From Marinosulfonomonas sp. (lineage in GTDB: Bacteria; Pseudomonadota; Alphaproteobacteria; Rhodobacterales; Rhodobacteraceae): a DNA stretch of 64,000 bases. Below, piece after piece: positions 28,617 to 37,890 of this stretch. The notes under the pieces were generated by a model that saw nothing but the letters and a program-made list of their open reading frames with translations, did no database searches and was not told the origin of the DNA. The stretch lies in NCBI GenBank assembly GCA_026984915.1, contig JALSRG010000056.1, positions 104,807 through 168,806 on the forward strand. The letters are read 5' to 3'. Numbering within the stretch: position 1 is the first letter of the stretch; every line of letters starts with the position of its first letter. The position numbers were made by a program, and so were the translations under genes.

Positions 28617-29777
28617 CTATTGCGCCCTGCGGCAAACGGCCTTTAGCGCAGCCCAATCAGTATCGCTCAGCACCGGCTCATAATCCTGCGGAGCGCGTTT
28701 GGCGGCATCCTTGGCGGCCTCGATGCGCTTGATCATTGCCGGATGCGAGGTAAAATGCGCCACAATCCCGTCTTCATCGCCATATTTCGCCCGCAGGCGT
28801 TCAAACATGGTGGCCAACGCAATCGGTGAAATTTTCTGGCGGATCAGGGTTTCGTGGGCAAAGGCATCTGCCTTGGCCTCCGCCTCTTTGGTATAGCTGG
28901 CCTGCACCAGCCGTTCGGTCAAAAACAACACAACGGAACCACCGGCAAAATCACCGAACAACAGCCCCAGAACGCCGATGGATCCGGCCGAACGCAGGGT
29001 GATGCGCGCCGGGTCGCGATGCACGACATGGCCCAGCTCATGCGCAAAAACCGCGGCAACCTCATCGGGCGTTTTAGCCTCGTCGATCAGACCGCGGAAA
29101 AACACCACATGCCCGCCCGGCAGGGCAAAGGCATTGATCATCTCATGATCCAGCACATGCACCTGTACCGGATAGGGCAATTTCATATCATCGGTCAGAC
29201 GGGCGCGCATCCGTTCCAGCGCCGCCACACCCTTTGCGTTGGAACAGATACGAACCGGCGCAATGCCACTGCGGTCAAGCCCCGTGCGAATTTGTTCAAA
29301 GGTTGTGTCCCCCAGTGCCTTTTCGCCCTCGGGCGGCAGCAGGGTTGCCAGTTGGTTCGCCAGTATCGGAATCAGAACAAAAATGATGAGCGCAACCGAG
29401 CCGACCGCCCCAAGACCCCAACCGAAAAGGCGCATACGCCCTTTCACCTTCGTCCGTCTGTGCAGATTACGACATCGCCCGCGCAGGCTGGTGATTGCAT
29501 CCTTGTTGCGAAGGATCACGCGCGCAACGGCATTGTCGGCACGCCGCAGGATCAGCGCATCGCCCCCGGCCTGATCCGGCACTGCGCGCAATTCGTCCAG
29601 CGGCCAGCGCACCGGCGGCCCCTCCGACGGGCTGATGACAAGCTGCGCATTTGCCATACCGTCGTTTTCAATGGTCAGCCGCACGCGGCGCACAATGGCC
29701 GCGTGGCCATCCAGAAAATCGGCAAAAACATCAAAAGCCGCAGGGGCCCTGCCGATGCTTATCGTTGTTGGCTTCAT
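28617..29777 (-). CDS. M48-family zinc metallopeptidase, membrane-anchored
   Basis: 386 residues. The zinc motif HELGH (246-250) and a downstream glutamate in KEAEAKAD (about residue 300) make the M48 active site. One hydrophobic segment (about 118-142) anchors the protein; a second lies around 266-288. The first 100 residues form a soluble region that may be a regulatory or binding domain. The ATG overlaps the DUF898 gene by four bases (ATGA), so the two are coupled. By analogy with HtpX/BepA-like M48 enzymes it may act in envelope protein quality control; this is inference. Confidence 0.88.
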   Translation of the reverse strand: MKPTTISIGRAPAAFDVFADFLDGHAAIVRRVRLTIENDGMANAQLVISPSEGPPVRWPLDELRAVPDQAGGDALILRRADNAVARVILRNKDAITSLRGRCRNLHRRTKVKGRMRLFGWGLGAVGSVALIIFVLIPILANQLATLLPPEGEKALGDTTFEQIRTGLDRSGIAPVRICSNAKGVAALERMRARLTDDMKLPYPVQVHVLDHEMINAFALPGGHVVFFRGLIDEAKTPDEVAAVFAHELGHVVHRDPARITLRSAGSIGVLGLLFGDFAGGSVVLFLTERLVQASYTKEAEAKADAFAHETLIRQKISPIALATMFERLRAKYGDEDGIVAHFTSHPAMIKRIEAAKDAAKRAPQDYEPVLSDTDWAALKAVCRRAQ

Positions 29778-30961
29778 ATTGCCGCCCCCAGATCAAGGGC
29801 CTCGGCAAATCCGCCCGCCTCGCGCGATTCATCACGTTCACGCTGGCGAATACCCGTAAGCGCGACCGGGTTGGTGATGGTCAGTGTCTGGGCATAATGC
29901 CGATAGAGCGGCATCGTTACAAACACATGCTGCAAGACACCCCACAGGATAAAAACGGTGAAATACAGCACCATGATAGCCGCCGTCTGTCCCCAGCGCG
30001 GGAATTGCCCGAGCATCATTCCAACATCGTCCGGGTTGCCTCTGAAATAAATCATCCAGACCGCAACGGCCAAGGCGATGAATGCCAAAATCAGCAATGT
30101 CAGCAAAAAGTAGGAAATGCCATAGCCGAGCAGATAGATACCCAAAACCCGCTTGCTGCGCGGCTCGGCCTTCAGGCCAACGCCGTCTGCCGTCTTGTGA
30201 CTGGTCAGCAAGCGAAAACTGCGCACTTTGAAAAAGAGCAGCCCCAGAACAAACCACGGGAACGTGATGAAAAGCAGCCGAAGCATGTTCGGTTCAGACC
30301 ATTCCATCCAGACCGAACCGATCACGATTGCAGAAACATATCCCGGCAGCAGCATGTTCCACATCCCCGGATACAGCATTTTCCAGTTGCCGCCCTGATG
30401 CAGTTGCGCCGTCCCGTACCAGGTCCGGTCCGTGCGGAATTTTTCCAGATAGAAAACCTGCCGCGGATAGAGAAGCCCCAAGGTCAGAATTGTCAGCAGC
30501 CAGTGGCCGACCGCGCGCAGGCTATAGGCCCATGCGGCCTGATCCAGGCCAAAACGCACCCCGCGCCAGCGGGTCCGTGCCAGCACATAGCGCCGGGCCC
30601 GGTAGCGGGCAAAAAAGAAAATCGGAATGATCCCGATGAACGACATGGCATAGGCCGCAAGATTGTCATTCAGCAACGAAAAACTGGCAAACATTAACAA
30701 CAGGTTAATCACACCGATGTAAAACGCCAGAATGACAACGGCAATCAGGAAACCCAGCAGTTTCTCAATGGGTTCACCGACATATTCAAGCGGCTGGCCA
30801 CCGGGGCGAACCGCCGACCAGTACCAGCGGCGCAGGCGGGTCTTCATCCAGAACCGATAGAACCCGAGCGTCAGCAGCGTCAGCAAACTGGTTTTCAGAG
30901 TCAGCCAGAACAGCCGCCCCCGACGGCCCGCAAACTCAGTTTTCATTTTGGTTGCAATCAT
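29774..30961 (-). CDS. DUF898 (YjgN-like) integral membrane protein
   Basis: 395 residues with several hydrophobic helices and the family N-terminus (FAGRRGRLFWLTLKTSLLTL, then TLGFYRFWMKTRLRRWYW). Internal repeats of the type LTLGLLYPRQVFYLEKFR support membership of DUF898. The first ATG is kept because AGGA lies 6 bases upstream; an ATG five codons later is possible. It is coupled to the M48 peptidase gene by a 4-base overlap, suggesting a membrane partner for the protease. Function unknown. Confidence 0.87.
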   Translation of the reverse strand: MIATKMKTEFAGRRGRLFWLTLKTSLLTLLTLGFYRFWMKTRLRRWYWSAVRPGGQPLEYVGEPIEKLLGFLIAVVILAFYIGVINLLLMFASFSLLNDNLAAYAMSFIGIIPIFFFARYRARRYVLARTRWRGVRFGLDQAAWAYSLRAVGHWLLTILTLGLLYPRQVFYLEKFRTDRTWYGTAQLHQGGNWKMLYPGMWNMLLPGYVSAIVIGSVWMEWSEPNMLRLLFITFPWFVLGLLFFKVRSFRLLTSHKTADGVGLKAEPRSKRVLGIYLLGYGISYFLLTLLILAFIALAVAVWMIYFRGNPDDVGMMLGQFPRWGQTAAIMVLYFTVFILWGVLQHVFVTMPLYRHYAQTLTITNPVALTGIRQRERDESREAGGFAEALDLGAAI

Positions 30962-30975
30962 CCTGGATCCTGATC

Positions 30976-33213
30976 TCAGGTAAACCTGTTGTCACGCGGG
31001 AAACCCCGTGGGGCCATACGCCCGGCGCTGGCGCGTTTCCCCATCCATTCGGTCAATTCGGTTTCGCAGCGAGTGCGGCCGGCCGGGTCCTTCCAGCTTA
31101 AACCATCGGCCAGATTGAAGGTCGTCGCATCCTGCAGCCCGCCATCCTTGTACTTTTGCAGCCGCACCCCCTTGCCACGTGCCATTTCCGGCAATTCGGC
31201 AACCGGAAAAATCAGCACCTTGCGGTTTTCGCCAACGCAGGCAATGCTGTCGCCCTCGACGGGTTTGCACAGGGCCGCGCGTGTTTCGCCGCGGACATTC
31301 AGCACCTGTTTGCCGCTACGGGTCTGCGCCACCACATCGTCCTCACACACCACAAAACCATCACCGGCGGTTGAGGCCAGCAACAGCTTGCGCCCCGGTT
31401 TATGGATGAACAGGGCCACGATTTCCGCCTCGTTCGGCAGGTCCACCATCAGGCGCAGCGGTTCCCCCATACCGCGCCCTCCCGGCAGGTTCGCCGCTGA
31501 AACCGTGTAAAAGCGGCCATTGGAACCAAACACCAGCAGCCGGTCCGTGGTTTCCGCGTGAAAGATGAATCTGGGGCCGTCACCATCCTTGAATTTCAAT
31601 TCCCGCGTCAGATCGATATGGCCTGACATGGCGCGGATCCAACCCATGTTCGAGCAAACGACCGTGATCGGCTCGCGCTCGATCATCGCTTCCAGCGGTA
31701 CATCCTCAACCTCGCCAGCCTCGGCAAACTGCGTGCGCCGCGCCCCGCCTTCGTAGTCGCGGCCGAATTTCTTGCGGGTTTCGCGCAACTGTTCCGCGAT
31801 CTTCTGCCATTGCAAATCTTCGCTGGCCAGCAATTCAACCAACCCCTCGCGTTCCAGCAACAGGTTGTCGAGTTCACGTTTCAGCTCCAGTTCTTCCAGC
31901 TTGCGCAGGCTGCGCAGGCGCATGTTCAGAATGGCTTCTGCCTGCACATCGCTCAGCTCGAATTCGGCCATCATCACCGTTTTCGGCTCGTCCTCATAGC
32001 GGATGATTTCGATCACCCGATCCAGATTCAGAAAGGCGACAAGATATCCCTCCAGCACTTCCAGCCGGTGGTCAATTTTTTCCAGGCGATGCTGGCTGCG
32101 CCGCCCCAACACGTCGCGCCGGTGGTCGAGAAAGGCGCGCAACACCTCTTTCATGCTGCAAACCCTGGGGGTCAGCCCGTCGATCAGCACGTTCATGTTC
32201 AGACTGAAACGCACTTCCAGATCAGACATGCGAAACAGGGTGTTCATCAGCACTTCCGGGACCACGTTTTTACTGCGTGGCTCCAGCACCAGTCGAATAT
32301 CATCGGCGCTTTCGTCCCGCACATCCGCAAGGATCGGCAGCTTTTTAAGCTGGATCAGTTCCGCCAGTTTTTCTATCAGCCGTGATTTCTGCACCTGATA
32401 GGGAATTTCCGTCACGACAATCTGCCACTGGCCGCGACCCAGATCCTCGACCTCCCATTTCGATCGCAACCGGAACGATCCGCGCCCGGTGCGATAGGCC
32501 TCAAGAATATTCTCGCGTGGCTCGACAATCACGCCGCCGGTCGGAAAATCCGGTCCGGGGACATGCTCCAGCAGGGTTTCGTCGCGGGCATTGGGGGCCT
32601 TGATCAGATGCAGACAGGCGTTGCACAGCTCTTCGATGTTATGTGGCGGAATATTGGTGGCCATGCCCACGGCAATACCGCTGGAGCCATTCGCCAGAAG
32701 GTTCGGAAAAGAGGCCGGCAGCACCACCGGCTCGGTCAGGGTTCCATCGTAGTTCTCGCGGAAATCCACGGCATTTTCGCTCAGCCCTTCCAGCAGGGCC
32801 TCGGCAGCGGCGGTCATCCGGGCCTCGGTATAGCGGCTGGCGGCGGGGTTGTCGCCGTCGATATTGCCAAAGTTTCCCTGCCCGTCCACCAACGGGTAAC
32901 GCACGTTGAAATCCTGTGCCAGCCGCGCCATCGCATCATAAATCGCCGCATCCCCGTGCGGGTGATAGTTGCCCATCACGTCGCCGCTGATCTTGGCCGA
33001 TTTGCGAAACCCGCCGCTGCTGGACAGTTTCAATTCGCGCATGGCGTACAGAATGCGCCGGTGCACCGGCTTCAGCCCGTCGCGGGCGTCCGGCAGGGCG
33101 CGGTTCATGATCGTTGACAGGGCATAGGTCAGATAGCGCTCACCGATCGCGCGGCGCAGCGGTTCTGCTATTTCAATCCCAGATTGTTCTGTCGGGTTTT
33201 TCGTTCTGCTCAT
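30976..33213 (-). CDS. parC: DNA topoisomerase IV subunit A
   Basis: Cleaves and rejoins DNA to decatenate daughter chromosomes, with ParE. It has 745 residues. The catalytic tyrosine is Tyr128 in [10 protein letters not shown]. The winged-helix segment [17 protein letters not shown] carries Ala89 where Escherichia coli ParC has quinolone-binding Ser80. The C-terminal part folds as the DNA-wrapping domain. The ATG at 33213 ([12 protein letters not shown]) is chosen over an upstream in-frame start with no family similarity. The partner parE is not in the window. Confidence 0.97.
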   Translation of the reverse strand: MSRTKNPTEQSGIEIAEPLRRAIGERYLTYALSTIMNRALPDARDGLKPVHRRILYAMRELKLSSSGGFRKSAKISGDVMGNYHPHGDAAIYDAMARLAQDFNVRYPLVDGQGNFGNIDGDNPAASRYTEARMTAAAEALLEGLSENAVDFRENYDGTLTEPVVLPASFPNLLANGSSGIAVGMATNIPPHNIEELCNACLHLIKAPNARDETLLEHVPGPDFPTGGVIVEPRENILEAYRTGRGSFRLRSKWEVEDLGRGQWQIVVTEIPYQVQKSRLIEKLAELIQLKKLPILADVRDESADDIRLVLEPRSKNVVPEVLMNTLFRMSDLEVRFSLNMNVLIDGLTPRVCSMKEVLRAFLDHRRDVLGRRSQHRLEKIDHRLEVLEGYLVAFLNLDRVIEIIRYEDEPKTVMMAEFELSDVQAEAILNMRLRSLRKLEELELKRELDNLLLEREGLVELLASEDLQWQKIAEQLRETRKKFGRDYEGGARRTQFAEAGEVEDVPLEAMIEREPITVVCSNMGWIRAMSGHIDLTRELKFKDGDGPRFIFHAETTDRLLVFGSNGRFYTVSAANLPGGRGMGEPLRLMVDLPNEAEIVALFIHKPGRKLLLASTAGDGFVVCEDDVVAQTRSGKQVLNVRGETRAALCKPVEGDSIACVGENRKVLIFPVAELPEMARGKGVRLQKYKDGGLQDATTFNLADGLSWKDPAGRTRCETELTEWMGKRASAGRMAPRGFPRDNRFT

Positions 33214-33372
33214 GAACCACGTGATAGCCAAGCATCTTGGGCAGGACAAGGAAGCAAGGGGGTAAAATCTGGTCATTTCCCCTGAAAACAGGTGTATTTT
33301 CTGCTAGTGTCCCTCCGAATCGAGGAGGGGAAGCCTGGATTTGCTGTTGTATGGGTGACTGAGGGTAGCGTT

Positions 33373-33990
33373 ATGATTGGCAAGGTGTTTGTTCTGTGTC
33401 TGGTGATTTTCGGGGTCATGGCCTTTGCGCCAGAGGGTGAAAAGCCCGCCCGCGTATCGGCCCGTTCGCAGCAAATCAGTCAGGCCTCTGTTGTCAGCAA
33501 TGCCGACAAGGGGCAAAAACCGGATTCCGGCGGTCTTGCGACTCAGGACAGGGAAATCACAGCGCCTGTGCCACAGACAGCGACAAATCCCATGATAACC
33601 ACCGTGTCTTTCAACGCCGGAGAGATCACGCCAATCAATACCGCACGACCGGCCCCCGAGCCGCGCCACCTCGGCACTCTGGATGCCCCGCCCGAGGCCC
33701 GGGCGCGTATGCAGGCACTGGCGGCGGCCCGAAAGGCGGCCGCAGCGCAAGATGATCCGGTGCAAAACGACACCCCGCAAACCGGCACGCGTTATGTTTA
33801 TGTCACGGCAAAACGTGTGAACCTGCGCGCCGGGCCTTCGACCCGCACCGCAATTCTGGGGCGTTTCAAACGCGGCACGAAAGCCGAAGTCATCAGCCAG
33901 AGTGATAACGGCTGGGCCGAAATACGCGATGTAAAAACCGGCCTTCAGGGCTTTATGTCGAGCAGGTTTCTGTCCACAAAATCCATGTAA
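33373..33990 (+). CDS. Membrane-anchored or secreted protein with C-terminal bacterial SH3 domain
   Basis: 205 residues. An N-terminal hydrophobic segment (MIGKVFVLCLVIFGVMAFAP) is either an uncleaved anchor or a signal. A low-complexity linker rich in Ala, Pro and Gln runs to about residue 138. The SH3-type 3 domain (140-201) contains the signature VNLRAGPSTRTAILGRFKRG and GWAEIRD. Such domains usually bind cell-wall peptides. The ATG follows GAGGG at about 8 bases. It is transcribed away from parC and lies 67 bases before the SDR gene. Confidence 0.86.
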   Translation: MIGKVFVLCLVIFGVMAFAPEGEKPARVSARSQQISQASVVSNADKGQKPDSGGLATQDREITAPVPQTATNPMITTVSFNAGEITPINTARPAPEPRHLGTLDAPPEARARMQALAAARKAAAAQDDPVQNDTPQTGTRYVYVTAKRVNLRAGPSTRTAILGRFKRGTKAEVISQSDNGWAEIRDVKTGLQGFMSSRFLSTKSM

Positions 33991-34057
33991 CGGGCAATTG
34001 TTTGTCCTTGTCGGATGCTTGCGCTAATACTGGGCAGCGCGAATGAGGACAGCCAGA

Positions 34058-34888
34058 ATGACCCAGAAATCCATCCTTGTTACCGGATGTTCCTCCGGTA
34101 TCGGCTATGATGCCGCCCACGGTCTGAAAGCACACGGGTGGCGGGTGTTCGCCGCATGCCGCCAGCAGAAAGACTGTGATCGTCTGCGCGCGGAAGGGCT
34201 GGAAAGCCCGCTGCTGGATTACGACGATAGTGCAACCATCAAGAATGCTCTGGCAGAGGTGCTGGCCGCGACCGGTGGCACGCTGGATGCGGTGTTCAAC
34301 AACGGTGCCTTTGCCATGCCCGGCGCGCTGGAGGATTTGCCGCGCGAGGCTTTGCGCGAAATTTTCGAAACAAACCTGTTCGGATATCACGATCTGACCC
34401 GGCAGGTCATTCCGATCATGCGGGCGCAGGGGCACGGGCGTATCATCAACTGTTCCTCGGTTCTGGGAATTGCCGTCTTGCGATGGCGCGGTGCCTATAA
34501 TGCCACCAAATTCGCGCTGGAAGGGCTGACCGATACCCTGCGGCTGGAAATGCGCGACACGCCGATTGATGTCATTCTGATAGAGCCCGGTCCGGTTACG
34601 TCCAGAATCCGGGAGAACTCGATACCGCATTTCGAGAAATGGATCGACTGGGAGCATTCAGCCCGCGCCGAAGAATACCGCGCCGGTCTGCGCAAACGCC
34701 TGTACGAAAAAAGCAAACCCGACAGGTTTGAGCTGCCCGCCTCGGCGGTAACGGCAAAACTGATCCGCGCACTGGAAACGCCGCGCCCGCGCGCACGCTA
34801 TCTTGTAACGACACCCACCTACCTGATGTGGTATTTTCGGCGTCTGCTACCGACCCGCATGCTGGACTGGATACTGGCCAGGGCCTAG
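34058..34888 (+). CDS. Short-chain dehydrogenase/reductase (SDR)
   Basis: NAD(P)-dependent oxidoreductase of 276 residues; substrate unknown. The dinucleotide-binding motif TGCSSGIG is at 9-16, NNGA appears in place of the classical NNAG, and the catalytic YNATK (YxxxK) is preceded by the serine in INCSSVLG. The ATG at 34058 (MTQKSILVTGCSS) is preferred because GAGGA lies 8 bases upstream; the earlier start has none. The C-terminal extension ending LPTRMLDWILARA is typical of the classical SDR branch seen in alphaproteobacteria. Confidence 0.92.
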   Translation: MTQKSILVTGCSSGIGYDAAHGLKAHGWRVFAACRQQKDCDRLRAEGLESPLLDYDDSATIKNALAEVLAATGGTLDAVFNNGAFAMPGALEDLPREALREIFETNLFGYHDLTRQVIPIMRAQGHGRIINCSSVLGIAVLRWRGAYNATKFALEGLTDTLRLEMRDTPIDVILIEPGPVTSRIRENSIPHFEKWIDWEHSARAEEYRAGLRKRLYEKSKPDRFELPASAVTAKLIRALETPRPRARYLVTTPTYLMWYFRRLLPTRMLDWILARA

Positions 34889-34968
34889 CCCGGATTCCGC
34901 GTCGATTTGGCTATTCGCTTTTGGGGTCCAAGGCGTTACACCGAAAGAAAACGGAAAGGATTCCCCCA

Positions 34969-35169
34969 ATGTTCAGTGACCCACTCTTTCTGATTGTCAT
35001 TGTGGCTGTCGCTGCCGTGGTCATTATCCTGATGCTGGGGATCGGCAGCTTTGCCAAGGGCGGAAAATTCAATGCGAAACACGCCAACAGGCTGATGCGC
35101 TATCGTATAATTGCGCAGGCGATTGCCATTGCACTGATTTTATTGTTTGTCTTTATTCGCCGCATGTAG
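34969..35169 (+). CDS. Small two-helix membrane protein, HIG1-like
   Basis: 66 residues. Two hydrophobic helices (LFLIVIVAVAAVVIILMLGI and IIAQAIAIALILLFVFI) flank a basic loop, AKGGKFNAKHANRLMRYR. This matches the twin-transmembrane/HIG1-type proteins conserved in Rhodobacteraceae, some relatives of which assist respiratory complexes. Only the ATG at 34969 gives a plausible product (GGAAAGGA about 9 bases upstream). It lies 10 bases before the corrinoid adenosyltransferase, so the two are probably one operon. Confidence 0.85.
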   Translation: MFSDPLFLIVIVAVAAVVIILMLGIGSFAKGGKFNAKHANRLMRYRIIAQAIAIALILLFVFIRRM

Positions 35170-35179
35170 GAAACGCAAA

Positions 35180-35752
35180 ATGGTGGTTTTGAACAAAATT
35201 TACACGAAAACCGGTGATGCCGGCGAAACCGCGCTGGGCGATGGCACACGTATTGCCAAAGACTCGCTGCGTGTCGATGCCTATGGCACCGTTGATGAAA
35301 CCAACGCCACCGTGGGGCTGGCCCGCCTCTATGCAGCGGACGAAATGGAAACACGGCTTGCGGCCATTCAGAATGATCTGTTTGATCTGGGGGCCGACCT
35401 TTGCCGCCCGGAGTCCGCGAAAGACAAAGAGGCCGACTATCCGCCATTACGCGTCAACGACAGCCAGGTAACCCGTCTGGAGAGCGAAATCGACGGCATG
35501 AACCACGCCCTGGCCCCATTGCGCAGCTTCATTCTGCCGGGGGGAACGGCGCTGGCGGCACAGTTGCATCTGTGCCGCACGGTCAGCCGCCGGGCGGAAC
35601 GGCTGGTCGTTTCGCTGGCCTCCGAGGAAAAAATCAATCCGCAGGCCATACGATACCTGAACCGGCTGTCTGACTGGTTTTTTGTCGCAGCGCGCGTGGC
35701 CAATGAAAACGGCGCCGCCGATGTGCTGTGGGTACCCGGCGCCAACGGATAG
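35180..35752 (+). CDS. Corrinoid (cob(I)alamin) adenosyltransferase, PduO type
   Basis: Transfers the adenosyl group of ATP to cob(I)alamin or cob(I)yrinate diamide to make coenzyme B12. It has 190 residues. The N-terminal ATP-binding signature is TKTGDAGETALGDG, followed by VDETNATVG and the late RRAERLV helix, all diagnostic for the PduO/MMAB family. The ATG at 35180 has TAGGA 8 bases before it; the upstream frame overlaps the HIG1-like gene. AdoB12 would serve methylmalonyl-CoA and ethylmalonyl-CoA mutases, consistent with the mcd gene at 47356. Confidence 0.93.
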   Translation: MVVLNKIYTKTGDAGETALGDGTRIAKDSLRVDAYGTVDETNATVGLARLYAADEMETRLAAIQNDLFDLGADLCRPESAKDKEADYPPLRVNDSQVTRLESEIDGMNHALAPLRSFILPGGTALAAQLHLCRTVSRRAERLVVSLASEEKINPQAIRYLNRLSDWFFVAARVANENGAADVLWVPGANG

Positions 35753-36128
35753 TGGCAGACCAATCCATTTTTCGCAAAAAGCAATGTTTCGCGCGCGAAA
35801 CATTTTTGGCCAACCCATTGATTCCAATGGTGCGGTACGCTGCTTTTCTGGAAACGCAACGGGGGGTCGAATCACCCTGGCCGACAATTCCGCCCAGGAT
35901 GGGCCAAAACGCTTGCGCCAATCTGTCCTGTGCGGAACTGCAGAGCGAAGCCCGATGAATCCCGCGCCACCCGGCCGGCAAAATCTGCCCAAAAATGCCG
36001 CAACGCGGCGTCGTATAGACATTTCATGTCGATTTTACTCTGTTTTCCGGGCACACAAGCGGCTAACAAACCCAAGAGAACATGGAACGGCCTGAATTTC
36101 GGGGCCATTTGTGAGGAGACACACGCCA
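35753..36128 (+). other. Spacer between the adenosyltransferase and etfB
   Basis: 376 bases without a supportable gene on either strand. It holds a 22-base perfect palindrome (35783-35804) that may be a terminator or protein-binding site, a small hairpin GCCGC-AAC-GCGGC near 35997-36009, and GACAT-TTC-ATGTC at 36018-36030. The etfBA promoter must lie here but no clear -35/-10 was found. Confidence 0.5.
35783..35809 (+). terminator. Palindrome with T-run after the adenosyltransferase gene
   Basis: AATGTTTCGCG (35783-35793) is immediately followed by its exact reverse complement CGCGAAACATT (35794-35804), then TTT. Thirty bases past the stop codon, it can fold as a GC-centred hairpin with a short T-run, so a weak intrinsic terminator is the simplest reading. 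The arms TGTTTC/GAAACA also recall ParB-binding parS sites, but the centre is two bases longer than the parS consensus. Confidence 0.45.
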
Positions 36129-36887
36129 ATGAAGGTCCTTGTGCCAGTCAAACGCGTGATCGACTATAACGTCAAAGTTCGTGTCAAAGCGGACGGAAGC
36201 GGTGTTGATCTCGCCAATGTCAAAATGTCGATGAACCCGTTTGATGAGATCGCTGTCGAAGAAGCCATCCGCCTGAAAGAAGCCGGAAAAGCCGAAGAGG
36301 TTGTTGCGGTTTCCATTGGTGTGAAACAGGCGCAGGAAACCCTGCGCACGGCGCTTGCCATGGGGGCAGACCGCGCCATTCTGGTGATCGCAGCGGATGA
36401 CGTGCATCAGGATATCGAACCCCTGGCCGTTGCAAAAATTCTGAAAGCCGTTGTTGATGAGGAACAACCCGGCCTGGTTCTTGCCGGCAAGCAGGCGATT
36501 GACAACGACATGAACGCCACCGGCCAGATGCTGTCAGCCCTACTGGGCTGGTCGCAGGCCACATTTGCCTCGAAACTGGATATCGAGGGCGATAATGCCG
36601 TCGTCACCCGCGAGGTCGATGGTGGACTGCAAACCATCAAGGCGAAGATGCCGACGATTGTCACCGTCGATCTGCGCCTGAATGAACCCCGCTATGCAAG
36701 CCTGCCCAATATCATGAAAGCCAAGAAAAAGCCGCTTGAGGAAAAGACCGCAGCCGATTACGGCGTTGACGTTTCCCCGCGTCTGGAAATCGTGAAAACC
36801 ACTGAGCCGGAAACGCGCAAGGCTGGCGTGATCGTCGCGGATGTTCCGGAACTGGTTGCGAAACTCAAAGAAGTGGGGGCGCTCTGA
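36129..36887 (+). CDS. etfB: Electron transfer flavoprotein beta subunit
   Basis: With EtfA it accepts electrons from acyl-CoA dehydrogenases and passes them to ETF-quinone oxidoreductase. It has 252 residues, starting [20 protein letters not shown]. The AMP-binding/recognition region [20 protein letters not shown] and the loop [20 protein letters not shown] are intact. The ATG at 36129 follows GAGGAG. The stop overlaps the etfA start by one base (TGATG), so they form one coupled operon. Mcd at 47356 is a likely electron donor. Confidence 0.97.
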   Translation: MKVLVPVKRVIDYNVKVRVKADGSGVDLANVKMSMNPFDEIAVEEAIRLKEAGKAEEVVAVSIGVKQAQETLRTALAMGADRAILVIAADDVHQDIEPLAVAKILKAVVDEEQPGLVLAGKQAIDNDMNATGQMLSALLGWSQATFASKLDIEGDNAVVTREVDGGLQTIKAKMPTIVTVDLRLNEPRYASLPNIMKAKKKPLEEKTAADYGVDVSPRLEIVKTTEPETRKAGVIVADVPELVAKLKEVGAL

Positions 36888-37813
36888 TGGCTGTTCTTCT
36901 GATTGCCGAACTCAACGGGGCCGATCTGGCCACGGATGCAACCGCCAAGGCGCTGACCGCGGCCGGGCAAATGGGTGATGTTACCGTGCTGTGCGCCGGT
37001 GCAGGTTGCAGCGATGCTGCGGCCGAAGCCGCAAAACTGGATGGTGTGACCAAGGTGCTTTGCGCCGATGATGCCGAATTCGGGCATGGGCTGGCCGAAC
37101 CGCTGGCTGCGCTGATCGTGTCATTGGCACCGGATTACAGCCATATCGTGGCCCCGGCGACGGCCAGTGCGAAAAATGTGATGCCACGGGTTGCCGCCTT
37201 GCTGGATGTGATGGTGATTTCAGACATCGCGGGCGTCATTGACAGCGACACGTTTGAGCGCCCGATCTATGCCGGCAATGCCAACCAGACGGTGAAATCA
37301 AAAGACGCGACAAAGGTCATCACCATTCGCACATCCACTTTTGATGCGGCCGGTGATGGCGGGTCTGCGCCTGTTGAAAAGGTTCCAGCCACGCCCAACC
37401 CCGGTCTTTCCGAATGGGTCGAAGACAAGGTTGACGAATCGGACCGCCCAGAACTGACCTCGGCCAAGGTGGTTGTGTCCGGCGGGCGCGGTGTTGGCTC
37501 GGAAGAAAACTTTGCCCTCATCGAGAAGCTGGCTGACAAACTGGGCGCGGCTGTTGGTGCATCCCGCGCTGCGGTCGATTCGGGCTTTGCGCCGAATGAC
37601 TGGCAGGTGGGCCAGACCGGCAAGGTCGTTGCCCCTGATCTCTATATCGCCGTTGGCATTTCCGGTGCCATCCAGCATCTGGCGGGGATGAAAGACAGCA
37701 AGGTCATTGTTGCGATCAACAAGGATGAGGAAGCGCCAATATTCCAGGTTGCTGATTTTGGTCTGGTGGCCGATCTGTTTGACGCGGTACCAGAACTGAT
37801 TGACGAACTATAA
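36887..37813 (+). CDS. etfA: Electron transfer flavoprotein alpha subunit
   Basis: FAD-carrying partner of EtfB, 308 residues. The C-terminal FAD domain has the family signature around [20 protein letters not shown] and [20 protein letters not shown]. The N-terminal domain begins [20 protein letters not shown]. The start overlaps etfB. A strong terminator 23 bases after the stop closes the operon. Confidence 0.97.
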   Translation: MAVLLIAELNGADLATDATAKALTAAGQMGDVTVLCAGAGCSDAAAEAAKLDGVTKVLCADDAEFGHGLAEPLAALIVSLAPDYSHIVAPATASAKNVMPRVAALLDVMVISDIAGVIDSDTFERPIYAGNANQTVKSKDATKVITIRTSTFDAAGDGGSAPVEKVPATPNPGLSEWVEDKVDESDRPELTSAKVVVSGGRGVGSEENFALIEKLADKLGAAVGASRAAVDSGFAPNDWQVGQTGKVVAPDLYIAVGISGAIQHLAGMKDSKVIVAINKDEEAPIFQVADFGLVADLFDAVPELIDEL

Positions 37814-37835
37814 GTCAACGTCCTCAAACCAATGC

Positions 37836-37865
37836 AAAAGGCCCGCCAAAACGGCGGGCCTTTTT
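37836..37865 (+). terminator. Intrinsic terminator after etfBA
   Basis: GGCCCGCC (37840-37847) pairs with GGCGGGCC (37853-37860) around AAAAC, flanked by AAAA and TTTTT. It can serve both directions, so it may also end the minus-strand gene at 37891. Confidence 0.9.
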
Positions 37866-37890
37866 GTGATGACACTCTGTGAGTCAATGC

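Noticed and set aside
35783..35804. Genuine parS centromere site
   Set aside because: The half-sites match, but the spacing is two bases longer than consensus and no parAB genes are near, so only a parS-like palindrome is reported.
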